A stretch of DNA of 20,959 nucleotides from assembly GCA_003241485.1 (NCBI GenBank), contig QFQD01000063.1:1-20959 (forward strand). The letters are read 5' to 3'. The notes beneath the pieces were generated by a model. It was not told the origin of the DNA and made no database searches. It was given only the letters and a program-made list of their open reading frames with translations. The translations under genes were made by a program, and so were the position numbers. The DNA comes from Ancylobacter novellus (GTDB lineage Bacteria > Pseudomonadota > Alphaproteobacteria > Rhizobiales > Xanthobacteraceae). Below are positions 1 through 8,200 of the stretch, piece after piece (position 1 is the stretch's first letter; the number at the start of each line of letters is the position of its first letter).

Positions 1-684
1 GTGATCGTCTTCCAGCTGGGCGATTCATTTCCCCGGGATCAGTTCATCGAGGATGAGATCGGGCGGCGGACGTCGCTGGCGTGCCTGTCCTATCGCGAGA
101 TTCTCGACCGGTACCAGTCGGGGCTGCGGATGCGGCGCATCGCGACGCGGCTGGCGACGCTCCGCCGCGTGCTGGCGGACCTTAAGGGGCGGCCGGTCAT
201 TCTGGTCGGGCGCTCCTCCGGCGCGCGCGTCATCACAAGGCTGGCGGCGGAGGGGTCTGCGCAGATACGCGGCGTCGTCTGCGTGAGCTATCCGTTCCGC
301 CGTCCCGGCGCCAGGCTCGACCCCGACCGCATCGACCATCTGCGGCAGCTGGCGACGCCGACGGTGATCTATCAGGGCGCGCAGGACGAGTATGGTGACG
401 TGAAGGCTGCGGCCGCCTATGGCCTCTCCGCCCGCATCACGCTGGTCGCCATCCCCGGCGAGCATGAGTTCCGCCGGGAGCTGTTCCCCTGGGACGACCT
501 CATGACGCGCCTTGAGGCGATGGCCGCGGCTGCGCCCCCCGCGCTGTGCAATGGGGCGGCCCGTGGCCGGCTCCGCAAGGGGCCGCCGCTCCTCCTCGAT
601 CCTCCCGGCTGGGTCGATCTGCGCGACCGCGCGAAAGCGGCGGCGCGCCGGCTGGCGGCAACGCTCAGGCGGCGTCCGGCGTGA
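1..684 (+). CDS. alpha/beta hydrolase-fold protein (possibly 5' truncated by window edge)
   Basis: Open frame from a GTG at the first base to a TGA at 682-684 (227 residues). The nucleophile elbow GRSSGA is at residues 70-75, with Ser72 the likely nucleophile. It is followed by a strand-plus-Asp motif (VIYQGAQDE, Asp129) and a late His in PGEHEF (His155), the usual order of an alpha/beta hydrolase triad. It resembles the small KANL3/Tex30-like or dienelactone hydrolase-type group rather than a lipase with a lid; the substrate cannot be told. The last ~50 residues are basic and low in complexity. The real start may lie before the window because no upstream sequence is visible. It converges on the minus-strand cluster, its last 20 bases overlapping the 3' end of the gene at 665-952. 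It is probably a host gene bordering the GTA cluster. Confidence 0.72.
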   Translation: MIVFQLGDSFPRDQFIEDEIGRRTSLACLSYREILDRYQSGLRMRRIATRLATLRRVLADLKGRPVILVGRSSGARVITRLAAEGSAQIRGVVCVSYPFRRPGARLDPDRIDHLRQLATPTVIYQGAQDEYGDVKAAAAYGLSARITLVAIPGEHEFRRELFPWDDLMTRLEAMAAAAPPALCNGAARGRLRKGPPLLLDPPGWVDLRDRAKAAARRLAATLRRRPA

Positions 685-952
685 TCCAGCCCGCCGGCAA
701 TTGCGCGACCAGCGCCGCCCTCTCCCCGGCGGTCAGCAGGGCGTCATAGGCGGCCTGCGTGAGGCCGAGGCCCGCGCCGGCCGGGCCATCGGGGACAACA
801 AGCGCGGCGCGCCCGTCCTCGGGGTGGTCGCGCACCGACCAGAGCGCGTCGGTCACCGTGCCGTCCGGCTCGTCCTGCGGGCGCAGCGGGGCATAGGCGG
901 CCCGGCTGCGCGCCTCGGCGGCCGCGCGTGAGGCGAAGAGAAGATAGCTCAT
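665..952 (-). CDS. small protein of unknown function at the 3' end of the spike module
   Basis: 95 residues, start ATG at 952-950, which overlaps the TGA of the upstream fibre gene as ATGA, so translation is probably coupled. The same frame stays open further upstream, but that part overlaps the fibre gene and is not used. The sequence is soluble and acidic-to-neutral, with an internal WSVRDHPEDGRAALVVPD stretch (residues 38-55) and a helical LTQAAYDALLTAGERAALVAQLP segment near the C terminus. I do not recognise a named family. Small proteins of this kind often follow tail-fibre genes in alphaproteobacterial prophages and could be a fibre chaperone or accessory, which is inference from position only. 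It is the last gene of the cluster, and its stop lies inside the 3' end of the convergent hydrolase. Confidence 0.6.
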   Translation of the reverse strand: MSYLLFASRAAAEARSRAAYAPLRPQDEPDGTVTDALWSVRDHPEDGRAALVVPDGPAGAGLGLTQAAYDALLTAGERAALVAQLPAGWITPDAA

Positions 953-1794
953 GGGACAACGATGCCTCGCGTTTCGCCCAGCGTGCGGCTGATGGCGGTG
1001 ATCTGCGCCTGCGGCAGCGCGCCCTCGAACACCAGCAGATCGCCGCACTGGCCGAGGATCGGCGCCCCGCCGGCCAGCCCGGCGAACACGTTGGGCGCGG
1101 CGTTGATCGCCTCGGTGCCGGCGTCGCCCGTGACGTAGGTTCCGTTGGTGCCGATCACCGACGCCGCACCCGCCATCACCCAGGCCAGCGCATAGGCCGC
1201 CCCGTCCACCAGCGTGGCGCCGGCAACGCCGGCACCCGCATAGAGCGCCGCCTTGCCGTCGGCAGCGCGGATATAGGGCACGCCGTTGTAGCCGGATGCC
1301 AGCGCACTGGTGCGGATCAGGTTCTGGTCGGCGCCGGCCGTGTAGTCCGGCAGCCGGAGCGTGGCGAGAATGGTGGCCGGCTGCACGAGCGCGGGCCAGG
1401 CCGAGCCGTAATACTGCCCCGCCCCGCCCGCCAGCGCCGGCCGGCCGCCGAAACTCTCCACCACGCCCGCATTGACGATGCGCCGCTGGGCGGCGGCGGT
1501 GGTCTGGGTGATGTGCCGCCCCCGTCCGGACTGGTCGTAGAAGGTCACGACATAGCCCGACCCCGCGCCGACAAAGGCGAGCAGGGTCACCACATCCAGC
1601 CAGCCGCCGACAAAGCCGATATCGGTCAGCGCATTGTCGCCGGAGCGCCGCACGCGAATGCAGGGGCCGGTATAGGCGGACACCAGCAGCCGGAAGCTGA
1701 AGGCGGCGAAGAAGAGGGCGGCAAAGCCGTCCAGCGGGGCGCGGCGCCGGCCGATCCGCCGGCGCGGCACCCCGAATCCGTCCGCGAAATCCAT
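949..1794 (-). CDS. spike/fibre protein with arabinofuranosidase-like (LamG-type) lectin fold
   Basis: 281 residues. The central region carries the signature of the AbfB-type arabinofuranosidase catalytic/LamG fold: FSFRLLVSAYTGPCIRVRR (32-50), then SGDNALTDIGFV, and YDQSGRGRHITQT (86-98). In phages this jelly-roll domain is found on glycan-binding fibres; enzymatic activity is not established here. The gene begins 3 bases after the stop of the spike-base gene and ends in an ATGA overlap with the small gene at 665-952. In R. capsulatus the spike-base gene rcc01079 (ghsA) is followed by the fibre gene rcc01080 (ghsB), which binds the capsule. The present protein sits in the ghsB position, so a head-spike fibre role is inferred from context. 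It could equally be a tail fibre. Confidence 0.75.
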   Translation of the reverse strand: MDFADGFGVPRRRIGRRRAPLDGFAALFFAAFSFRLLVSAYTGPCIRVRRSGDNALTDIGFVGGWLDVVTLLAFVGAGSGYVVTFYDQSGRGRHITQTTAAAQRRIVNAGVVESFGGRPALAGGAGQYYGSAWPALVQPATILATLRLPDYTAGADQNLIRTSALASGYNGVPYIRAADGKAALYAGAGVAGATLVDGAAYALAWVMAGAASVIGTNGTYVTGDAGTEAINAAPNVFAGLAGGAPILGQCGDLLVFEGALPQAQITAISRTLGETRGIVVP

Positions 1795-1797
1795 GGC

Positions 1798-2103
1798 TCA
1801 GTTCACCGTATGGATGTCGAGGCCCGCCGTGGTGCCGGTCGCGAAGACGCGCCGCACCATATATTCCAGCACCACCGGCACGCCGACCGGCAGCGCGAGC
1901 ACCAGCGGGGCGGCATCGGCATTGCCCACGGGGAGAACGCGGATCTGCGCGCTCGCCAGCGTGGCGGGGGCGAAGACGCGGATGCGGGCATAGCGCGGCA
2001 GGTCGTCGCCATCGTGCGGCGCCACCGCCGCGCCGGAACGGCCGAGGCCGGCGGGCGAGATGGCGCTGCCGCGCCACGGATCCTTGGCGGCATCATAAGG
2101 CAT
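1798..2103 (-). CDS. spike base protein, RCAP_rcc01079 (GhsA)-like
   Basis: 101 residues, start ATG 2103-2101 with a GGAGAG Shine-Dalgarno about 5 bases upstream. The pattern DDLPRYARIRVFAPAT (residues 33-48) followed by a beta-rich middle and VRRVFATGTTAGLDIHT near the C terminus fits my recollection of the small spike base family named for R. capsulatus rcc01079. In RcGTA this protein anchors the capsid head spikes that recognise the polysaccharide capsule. The order base gene then fibre gene (949-1794, 3-base gap) is the same as ghsA-ghsB. Family membership was judged by eye from motif spacing, so a profile search is the decisive check. Two other frames are open over the same DNA but lack this pattern. 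Confidence 0.72.
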   Translation of the reverse strand: MPYDAAKDPWRGSAISPAGLGRSGAAVAPHDGDDLPRYARIRVFAPATLASAQIRVLPVGNADAAPLVLALPVGVPVVLEYMVRRVFATGTTAGLDIHTVN

Positions 2104-2120
2104 GGGTCTCTCCGGTTGGG

Positions 2121-2810
2121 TCAGAGGCTGAAGCCGAGGAAGAACAGAGCGAGGCGCACGCGCCCGCCGGTGAAGGCGCCGCCCAGCGCGGTGACGCGCA
2201 GCGGCGTGTCGGCATAGAAGGCCTGCGGCCCGATCACGCCGATATTGGAGGCGCCGGCCGCGACACTCAGCAGCCCGCCGAATTTCGCCGTCTCCCCGGC
2301 GATGCCGACCTCATAGGCGGTGGCGCCGGTCACCGCGTTCACCGTGCGGCTGGCAACGGCGAGGCAGATCGCGCGGTTGGGAATGACGAGGGTGGAGGCG
2401 ACGGACGCGCCGGCCAGCACCAGCTCCTCCTCCACCGCCCGCAGCGCCACCGCGCCGCCCGAGGCCGTGCCGGCGAGAAGGTCGGACCAGCCGGCGCCGG
2501 TGTGCACCAGCGTCACGCGCTCCTGCGCGACATAGACCCGCCAGCCGGCGCGGGGAGCGAGGAACGTCCAGCCCTCCTCATAGAGCGCGATCCGCCCGTC
2601 CTGCCCGGCCCATGCACCACCCGCCCCGGCCGCGACGAGATGGCGGTCGCCGGGCACGGGCGCGCCGGGCGGCAGGGTGCGGTGACGGTCCAGCACGGCG
2701 AGCTGGGCCAGCGCGTCGAGCCGCGCCAGGGCTTCATTATGCGTCACATGCTTCTGCGCCTGCGCCGACGCGAGCAGCGGCAGCGCGAGCAAAGGTGTCG
2801 TCTCGCTCAT
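2121..2810 (-). CDS. DUF2793 domain protein (tail/fibre-associated)
   Basis: 229 residues. The N terminus has the very recognisable DUF2793 start LALPLLASAQAQKHVTHNEA (residues 8-27), followed by a beta-rich body with EEGWTFLAPRAGWRVYVAQE around 78-97. DUF2793 proteins accompany tail or fibre genes in alphaproteobacterial prophages and GTAs. Their biochemical role is not defined, and a part in the receptor-binding apparatus is the usual inference. The C-terminal half (about 130-229) is a separate beta-rich region with Ala/Gly-rich composition, possibly the variable, surface-facing part. It lies 21 bases downstream of the large gp15-like gene and 17 bases upstream of the spike-base gene, so it is probably on the same transcript. 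Confidence 0.85.
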   Translation of the reverse strand: MSETTPLLALPLLASAQAQKHVTHNEALARLDALAQLAVLDRHRTLPPGAPVPGDRHLVAAGAGGAWAGQDGRIALYEEGWTFLAPRAGWRVYVAQERVTLVHTGAGWSDLLAGTASGGAVALRAVEEELVLAGASVASTLVIPNRAICLAVASRTVNAVTGATAYEVGIAGETAKFGGLLSVAAGASNIGVIGPQAFYADTPLRVTALGGAFTGGRVRLALFFLGFSL

Positions 2811-2831
2811 CTGGTTTTCCCGTTGGAGGTC

Positions 2832-5800
2832 TCAGGGCGCGAGCCGCGCCTCACGCCAGGCGCCGGGGCCGACGCTGGTGGAAAGCTGGGCGATGCGCAC
2901 ATCGAGAAAGGGCTGCGGCGCGCCGAAATCGGCGATCTCGTCGGCGGCGGCGTAGAGGAAGGACGGCACATTCACCTCGGCGCGGCGCACCACGCCCGTC
3001 CCGTTCATCACCTCCAGCCGGTAGGCCTCGCGCTCCTCGCCGAGCGGCACCTCGGCCACCTCCCAGCTGTCGCCATCGACCCGCGTGCGGCGGGTCCAGC
3101 CGATCTCGACCCCCGCGCCGGTCCGCCGCGCGTGCGGATGCACCGGCGCCAGCGGGCGCAGCGCCGCCGCCCCCGCCACCCCGGCGATCTCCGCGACGCC
3201 GTCATCGCCATGGTCGCGGTCGGCCCGGCCGACGCGGAAGACGAGGCTGCGGCCGAGCAGATCGAGCCCGCTCGCCGCCGGCAGAAGGTTGCGGTCGATG
3301 CGCACGATGCGCGAGCCCGCCGGCCACGGCGCCTGCGCCCGCGCTTCCGTGCCCATCTGCCCGCGCAGCAGGCGCGAGAGCCGCCAGCGCCGCGCGCCAA
3401 TCAGCTCGGCTTCCGTGAATTGCAGCACCTCGACCGCGCCATCCGGCGCGATCAGCGCCAGCGCATTGGCGCCGCCCAGCACGGCGTCCTCGCTCGCCGC
3501 CGCGATCAGCCCGCCGTCGAGTTCGACCTCAAGCGACGCCGTGCGGTTCCAGCGCCAAAGCAGGCCGGGCGCCAGCACCGTCCGCGTCTCCCCGGTGACA
3601 GTGGGCGCGGCCAGCGTGCCCACCCGCTCGAAGCTCGCTCCGTCGATCCCGCGCCACACCGCCATCGCTCCCGGCCACGGCTCGGTGAAGGCCGCGAGCC
3701 AGGCCAGCACCGGCGTGCCGGCGCCCGGCAGGTGCGGCAGGGCGATCAGCGCCAGTTCCGGTGGACCAAGGCTCGGCGGCAGCGCCACCGGCCGCGTCGG
3801 TCCCGCCCGCACCGCAAGGTCGAACACCGCCGGATCGAGGCTGCGCAGGCTCACCATGCGCGCCTCGCGGTCCTCGATGGCGGTGATCTCCAGCAATCGC
3901 GTGCGCCCGTCCCGCACCAGACGCACCACATCGCCCGGCTCCAGCGCGAGGCGCGAGGGCGCCAGCGCGAGGCGCCCGGTCTCCCGCCCGGCCCAGGCAT
4001 CCTGCAGGTTCATCTCGGCAAGGCCGGCGACGAGGCCGGGATCGGCGATCATGGCGAGGTCGAGCGCCGTATCCGCCCGCGCCCCGCCAGCCAGCCGGCG
4101 CGAGGCGGCGGTGGCGCGGCGATAATCATTGCCGCCATCGATGAAGCCGAGCGTCACCGTGCGCGGCAGTTCGTCCTCGCTGGCGCGGGTGAAGCCGGGC
4201 GCGGGCAGGTCCTCGCCGGCCAGAAGGTCCTCATCGTCCAGCGTGGCGACGATCCGCCCGCCGCGCGGGCGCAGCGCCAGCCCGTCGCCGGTCTCCATCA
4301 GGTCGAAGCCGAAAGCCCGCGCCAGCGGCTCCAGCGCGGCGCGCGCGCTCATCGGCCGGTCGACGACATAGCCGTCAATCACCCCGCGCAGCTGCGAGGC
4401 GTCGACACTCGCGCCGAAGTCCCGCGCCAGCGCCGCGCACAGTTCCGCCAGCGGCGCCGCGCCGAGCCGGCCGGTCAGCCAGTGCCCGGTCTGCCAGTTC
4501 GCCCCGTCCGCCCAGATGTCGCGGGCGAGCGGAAACACCGGGAAGGGCCGCGCGTCCCAGGTCCAGGCATAGAGCGCGGCCGGGTCGATCATCCGCCCGC
4601 CCGGATGCGGCGCCGGCGGATTGGCGGCCTCGCTGGCAAAGCCGTCGAAGGTGGCTTCCAGATGCCGGCGCTGCATCAGGTCGTCGCGCCGGCCATTGGA
4701 GAAGGGCGGCAGGCCGTTCTCCACCGACTTGGGATCGGGGAACACGCTCGGCCGGTTCGCCCCCTTGTCCACCGCCGCGCAGCCGATCTCGGTGAGCCGC
4801 ACGGGCTTGGAGCCCGGCACCCACGCGGTCGGCACGGCTGAGCGCAGCCCGCCGACGCGCTCATGGTGCGCGTTGGTCCACCAGCCGGCGATGTCCTTCT
4901 GGCGGAACACCCACGGCTCGCCATAGGCCCCGTCGGTGATCGGCAGACGCGCCTGCGCGTTGCGGGCGGCGTCATCGGGATAGTACCAGTCGAAGCCTTC
5001 GCCACCACGCACATTGCCGGCGAGATAGGCGCGGTCATAGAGGCTGGCGGTGTCGGCCGCGTCGAGATGGGCGTCGCCCTCGCGCCAGTCGGCAATCGGC
5101 GCGTACCAGTCGATGCCGATGAAATCGAGCGCCGGCGAGGCCCAGAGCGGGTCGAGCGGAAAGCGCAGCTCCGCCCCGCCCTCGCGCACATGGCCGGCAT
5201 ATTCGCTCCAGTCGGCGGCATAGCCGATCTGCGTCTCAGGCCGCAGGACAGACCGCACCTCGGCCGCGAGCGCGGCATAGGCGTCGACGGCGGGGTAGCT
5301 TCCGGGGCCCGCGCGCACTCGCGTCAGCGCCGCCATCTCCGAGCCGATCAGGAAGGCTTCCACCCCGCCGGCCAGCTCCGTGAGATGCGCGTAGTGCAGC
5401 ACCATGCGGCGCAGCGTCCATTCCTCCGGGCCGGCATAGACCACCTGCCCGCCGGCAAGGCTGAAATCGCCCGCCGCCGCGCTGCCGAACAGCGCCGCCA
5501 CCTGTTCGCCCGCCGCCGCCGTCCCATCGGGCGAGCCCGGCCGGTCGGGCGCGGGATGGCAGGTGATGCGCCCGCGCCAGGGGTAGCTCGGCTGCGATCC
5601 ACCCCCGCCCCACGGGTCGGGCAGCGTGTTGCCGGCGGGGATGTCCATCATCACGAAGGGATAGAACGTCACCTTCAGCCCGCGCGCCTTTAGCGCCTCG
5701 ATGCAGCGGCGCACGCTCTCGTCCGAGGGCGTGCCGCCATAGGCCGGGCGCCCGTCGACCGTGCTGACGAGATAGGCGTCCTCGCGGGTGCGCCCGCCCA

Positions 5801-6725
5801 CCTGCCAGGGCGCCGGCCCGAAGGCCCGGCTCGCCTTGTCGCGCCGCTCCACCCCCGGCTGGACAAGGCACTCCCCGGCGCGCAGGTCGGTGCCGAACCA
5901 GGCGACCACCAGCGCCACCCGTTCAAGGTTCGGGCACAGCGCCATGAGTTCGTCGAGCGAGGCCTCAACATCGCTGGCGGCGGTCTCGATATGGCGGTTC
6001 TCCGGCTGGTAGACGCCGGCCCGCACCAGCTGGCGGATCTCGCGCGGGTCGTAGCCGAACTCGCTGGCGCCGGGGATCAGCGTCACCGCGCGGATGCGCC
6101 CCTCCAGCTCGCCGACCGGCCGTACCACCTCCACCGTCACCTGCGGCAGGCGGTTGCCATAGGCGGCCAGCGGCAGCCGCTCGAACACCACATAGGCGAG
6201 GCCGCGATAGGCCGGCGCCGCGCCCTCGCGCGCCTCGATCAGCGGGTCCGGCAGCTGGTCCTCACCGCCCATGTGCAGGCGCAGATTGAGGCCCTGCCGG
6301 TCCAGCGGCTTGCCGTCGACCCAGATGCGGCCGATGCGGGCCACCGGCCCCTCGCACAGGCCGACGGCGAAGCTGCCATAATAGCTGTAGGTCGTGGTGG
6401 AACTGCCGCCCCCGAGCGAGCCGCCCTTGCCGCCGGAGGATTGCGTCTGCGTCGACACCACCTCCTGCACCGGCGCGGCCCAGATCACCTGTCCGGCGAG
6501 CCGCGCGCGGCCATAGAGCCGGGCGATGGGCGCACCCTCTGTGGAGGTCATGGTGCCGAGATCGGTCAGGCGCGGGCCCTCGACCCGTCGTCCGCCGCCG
6601 ATCAGCATGTTGTCCAGCGCCGCCCCGCCAATGGCGCCGAGCGCCCGCCCGGCCAGCGCGCCCAGCGGCCCGAACAGCGCCCCGCCGACCGTGCCGCCCA
6701 GCGTGCCGAGAATGAGAGTGGCCAT
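2832..6725 (-). CDS. GTA baseplate megatron/host-specificity protein, gp15-like (glycoside-hydrolase TIM-barrel)
   Basis: 1297 residues, start ATG 6725-6723 with GGAG about six bases upstream. Residues 1-45 form a Gly/Ala-rich hydrophobic segment typical of this family. A TIM-barrel-like glycoside hydrolase domain spans roughly 430-730. It includes AFLIGSEMAALTRVR with Glu463 and VRLTEIGCAAVDKGANRPSVF with Glu646, which look like the acid/base and nucleophile positions of a retaining glycosidase. The following tail-protein domain runs to about 1100, and the rest is beta-rich. The length matches RcGTA g15 (rcc01698), which forms the central baseplate. It probably contacts and locally opens the recipient envelope; whether the barrel still cuts glycan is unknown. 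It follows the NlpC/P60 gene, separated by a 174-base gap that holds a REPIN-like repeat. The long plus-strand frames over it are high-GC shadows. Confidence 0.95.
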   Translation of the reverse strand: MATLILGTLGGTVGGALFGPLGALAGRALGAIGGAALDNMLIGGGRRVEGPRLTDLGTMTSTEGAPIARLYGRARLAGQVIWAAPVQEVVSTQTQSSGGKGGSLGGGSSTTTYSYYGSFAVGLCEGPVARIGRIWVDGKPLDRQGLNLRLHMGGEDQLPDPLIEAREGAAPAYRGLAYVVFERLPLAAYGNRLPQVTVEVVRPVGELEGRIRAVTLIPGASEFGYDPREIRQLVRAGVYQPENRHIETAASDVEASLDELMALCPNLERVALVVAWFGTDLRAGECLVQPGVERRDKASRAFGPAPWQVGGRTREDAYLVSTVDGRPAYGGTPSDESVRRCIEALKARGLKVTFYPFVMMDIPAGNTLPDPWGGGGSQPSYPWRGRITCHPAPDRPGSPDGTAAAGEQVAALFGSAAAGDFSLAGGQVVYAGPEEWTLRRMVLHYAHLTELAGGVEAFLIGSEMAALTRVRAGPGSYPAVDAYAALAAEVRSVLRPETQIGYAADWSEYAGHVREGGAELRFPLDPLWASPALDFIGIDWYAPIADWREGDAHLDAADTASLYDRAYLAGNVRGGEGFDWYYPDDAARNAQARLPITDGAYGEPWVFRQKDIAGWWTNAHHERVGGLRSAVPTAWVPGSKPVRLTEIGCAAVDKGANRPSVFPDPKSVENGLPPFSNGRRDDLMQRRHLEATFDGFASEAANPPAPHPGGRMIDPAALYAWTWDARPFPVFPLARDIWADGANWQTGHWLTGRLGAAPLAELCAALARDFGASVDASQLRGVIDGYVVDRPMSARAALEPLARAFGFDLMETGDGLALRPRGGRIVATLDDEDLLAGEDLPAPGFTRASEDELPRTVTLGFIDGGNDYRRATAASRRLAGGARADTALDLAMIADPGLVAGLAEMNLQDAWAGRETGRLALAPSRLALEPGDVVRLVRDGRTRLLEITAIEDREARMVSLRSLDPAVFDLAVRAGPTRPVALPPSLGPPELALIALPHLPGAGTPVLAWLAAFTEPWPGAMAVWRGIDGASFERVGTLAAPTVTGETRTVLAPGLLWRWNRTASLEVELDGGLIAAASEDAVLGGANALALIAPDGAVEVLQFTEAELIGARRWRLSRLLRGQMGTEARAQAPWPAGSRIVRIDRNLLPAASGLDLLGRSLVFRVGRADRDHGDDGVAEIAGVAGAAALRPLAPVHPHARRTGAGVEIGWTRRTRVDGDSWEVAEVPLGEEREAYRLEVMNGTGVVRRAEVNVPSFLYAAADEIADFGAPQPFLDVRIAQLSTSVGPGAWREARLAP

Positions 6726-6761
6726 GTCTGCTCCGTTGTTGACGCCTGACGGCGATGTCTT

Positions 6762-6875
6762 GCGCTGGGTCCCGGATCGGCGCTCCGGCTTCGCCTCCGC
6801 TGGTCCGGGACACAGCGGGAACCGTGTCCCGGACCAGTGACGCCGCAGGCGGAACGCCGATCCGGGACCCAGCGC
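6762..6875. repeat. REPIN-like paired inverted repeat, copy A (types I + II)
   Basis: 114 bases between the gp14-like and gp15-like genes. The outer arms begin GCGCTGGGTCCCGGATCGG and end with its exact complement. The inner arms CTGGTCCGGGACAC and GTGTCCCGGACCAG pair around an 11-base loop. Each half is itself a hairpin (GTCCCGGA...TCCGGGAC) with a different interior. The left half (6762-6813) is identical over 52 bases to the inverted right half of the copy at 12210-12322. No T-run follows either side, so it does not look like an intrinsic terminator. Confidence 0.93.
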
Positions 6876-6899
6876 CCGACTCCGCGCCGCGCCCGCCTC

Positions 6900-7337
6900 T
6901 CACACGCCGGGAAAGGCGAACGCCCCGGCGAGATGCCGCCGCCACCAGGGGGCGAAGAACACCTCCGCCACCGCGGCCCCGTCATGGGCGTGCACCATGC
7001 GGTCCGCGCTCACCAGAATGGCGGCGTGCCGCGCCGGCAGGTGGTCGCGCCAGCGGAACAGCAGCACGTCGCCGGGCGTGAGGTCCCCGGGCGCGACAGG
7101 CGACATGTGCCGCCCCGCCGCCTCCAGCATCTGCTCGGTGCGGCTCGCCTGCGCCCAGTCCGGCGCGTAGGGCGGCAGGTGCTGCGGCTCCGCGCCGAGC
7201 ACCTCCCGCCACACGCCGCGCACCAGACCCAGACAGTCCGCGCCATGGCCCTTGCAGGAGGCGCGGTGGAGATAGGGCGTGCCGATCCAGTCGCGCGTCT
7301 CGGCGATGAGGCGCGCGCGCAAAGCCCCGCTCTCCAT
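6900..7337 (-). CDS. NlpC/P60 family peptidase, GTA gp14-like (peptidoglycan-cutting tail tip)
   Basis: 145 residues from ATG 7337-7335. A GTG one codon earlier (7340) is also possible, but the GGGAGG Shine-Dalgarno is better spaced for the ATG. The stop of the preceding gene overlaps this start (TGATG). The catalytic cysteine is in GADCLGLVRG (Cys35), a His in ARHAAILV (His104), and a third polar position in VHAHD (116-118), which is the NlpC/P60 triad. In phages and GTAs this enzyme sits at the tail tip and cleaves peptidoglycan peptide stems during entry. RcGTA g14 (rcc01697) is the equivalent. The opening RLIAETRDWIGTPYLHRAS also fits the family. The next gene downstream, gp15-like, follows after a repeat-containing gap. 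Confidence 0.93.
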   Translation of the reverse strand: MESGALRARLIAETRDWIGTPYLHRASCKGHGADCLGLVRGVWREVLGAEPQHLPPYAPDWAQASRTEQMLEAAGRHMSPVAPGDLTPGDVLLFRWRDHLPARHAAILVSADRMVHAHDGAAVAEVFFAPWWRRHLAGAFAFPGV

Positions 7338-8200
7338 CACTGGCCTCCCGGCACCGCGACGCGCAGCAGCGCGTCATTGCCCGGCATGTGCGGAAAGCCG
7401 CGAAAGTTGAGCGCATTGGCGAAGCGGTCGCGGCAGGTCTCGAAGCGCTTGTCGCAGCCGGCGGTGACGGTGAAGGCATCACCCGCGCCGAGCGGCTCGG
7501 GCGGACGCTGCCACAGTTCCAGCCGCGCGCCGCCGGCTATGCCGTGCGATTTCACCTCGCAGGCGAAACCCGCATTGGCGCCGGAGGTGAAGGCGAGCCG
7601 GCCTTGCGTGAACCAGCCTTCCGCAAAGCCCTCCAGCCCGGCGGCACGGAACAGGCTCGCGCCCTCCACGCCCGCCACCGTGCCGTCGCCGCGATAGGCC
7701 GGCGCATCGCGTGCGATCGCGCAGCGGGCATCGCCGAAATCGGCGTCGCAGCCGGCGGCGAACAGCCGCCCGCGCACCATGTTGAGCTGGCTCGACAGCC
7801 CGCGCAGCTCGGCGGTGAAAGCCCCGCCCTCGCGCCGCACCTCGCCGATCGTGCCCTGCCGCAGGCGGATGAAATGCGCCGGCGCCGCCCAGTCCACGAG
7901 GAGCAGCTCCACCGCCGCCCCGTCATAGAGGCCGGCGGCGAGGTCCGCCTCGTCGACGAGGTCGGAGGACAGCGCGGCGGACATCTCCCCGCCCCCCACC
8001 GCGAAGCCGAGCGCGGACGCCTCCTCGCTGCCCGCCACCCCGCTGGCGGCGCGAAAGCTTGTGCCGTCGACGAACAGGTCGTCATCATGCTCGGTAAGGC
8101 CGATCACCACGCCGTCGCGCCGGGTGAGGCGCCAGCAGCGCGCCAGCGTCGTCACCCCGCTCGCCAGCGCGCCGGCGAGACCCTCGGGAATCTGCCTCAT
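7337..8200 (-). CDS. DUF2163 tail hub protein, GTA gp13-like
   Basis: 287 residues, ATG 8200-8198 overlapping the previous stop as ATGA, with GGAG eight bases upstream. The N-terminal TTLARCWRLTRRDGVVIGLT (residues 17-36) and the C-terminal CDKRFETCRDRFANALNFRG (249-268) are hallmarks of the DUF2163/FAD-BRR C-terminal phage family. Four cysteines arranged as two pairs (151/160 and 249/256) match the metal-binding arrangement of lambda gpL-like hubs. As I recall, the RcGTA hub structure contains an iron-sulfur cluster, so a cluster here is a family-based inference. The protein would form the ring closing the tail between the DUF2460 protein and the gp15 baseplate. Confidence 0.95.
   Translation of the reverse strand: MRQIPEGLAGALASGVTTLARCWRLTRRDGVVIGLTEHDDDLFVDGTSFRAASGVAGSEEASALGFAVGGGEMSAALSSDLVDEADLAAGLYDGAAVELLLVDWAAPAHFIRLRQGTIGEVRREGGAFTAELRGLSSQLNMVRGRLFAAGCDADFGDARCAIARDAPAYRGDGTVAGVEGASLFRAAGLEGFAEGWFTQGRLAFTSGANAGFACEVKSHGIAGGARLELWQRPPEPLGAGDAFTVTAGCDKRFETCRDRFANALNFRGFPHMPGNDALLRVAVPGGQ

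Noticed and set aside
928..2217. Long plus-strand frame of 429 codons
   Set aside because: It lies opposite three well-supported minus-strand genes, is Arg/Ala/His-rich and shows no family pattern; a high-GC shadow.
2502..4841. Plus-strand frame of 779 codons opposite the gp15-like gene
   Set aside because: The composition (Arg, Pro, Gln, His-rich) is that of an antisense frame in GC-rich DNA. The minus strand carries a full-length known family.
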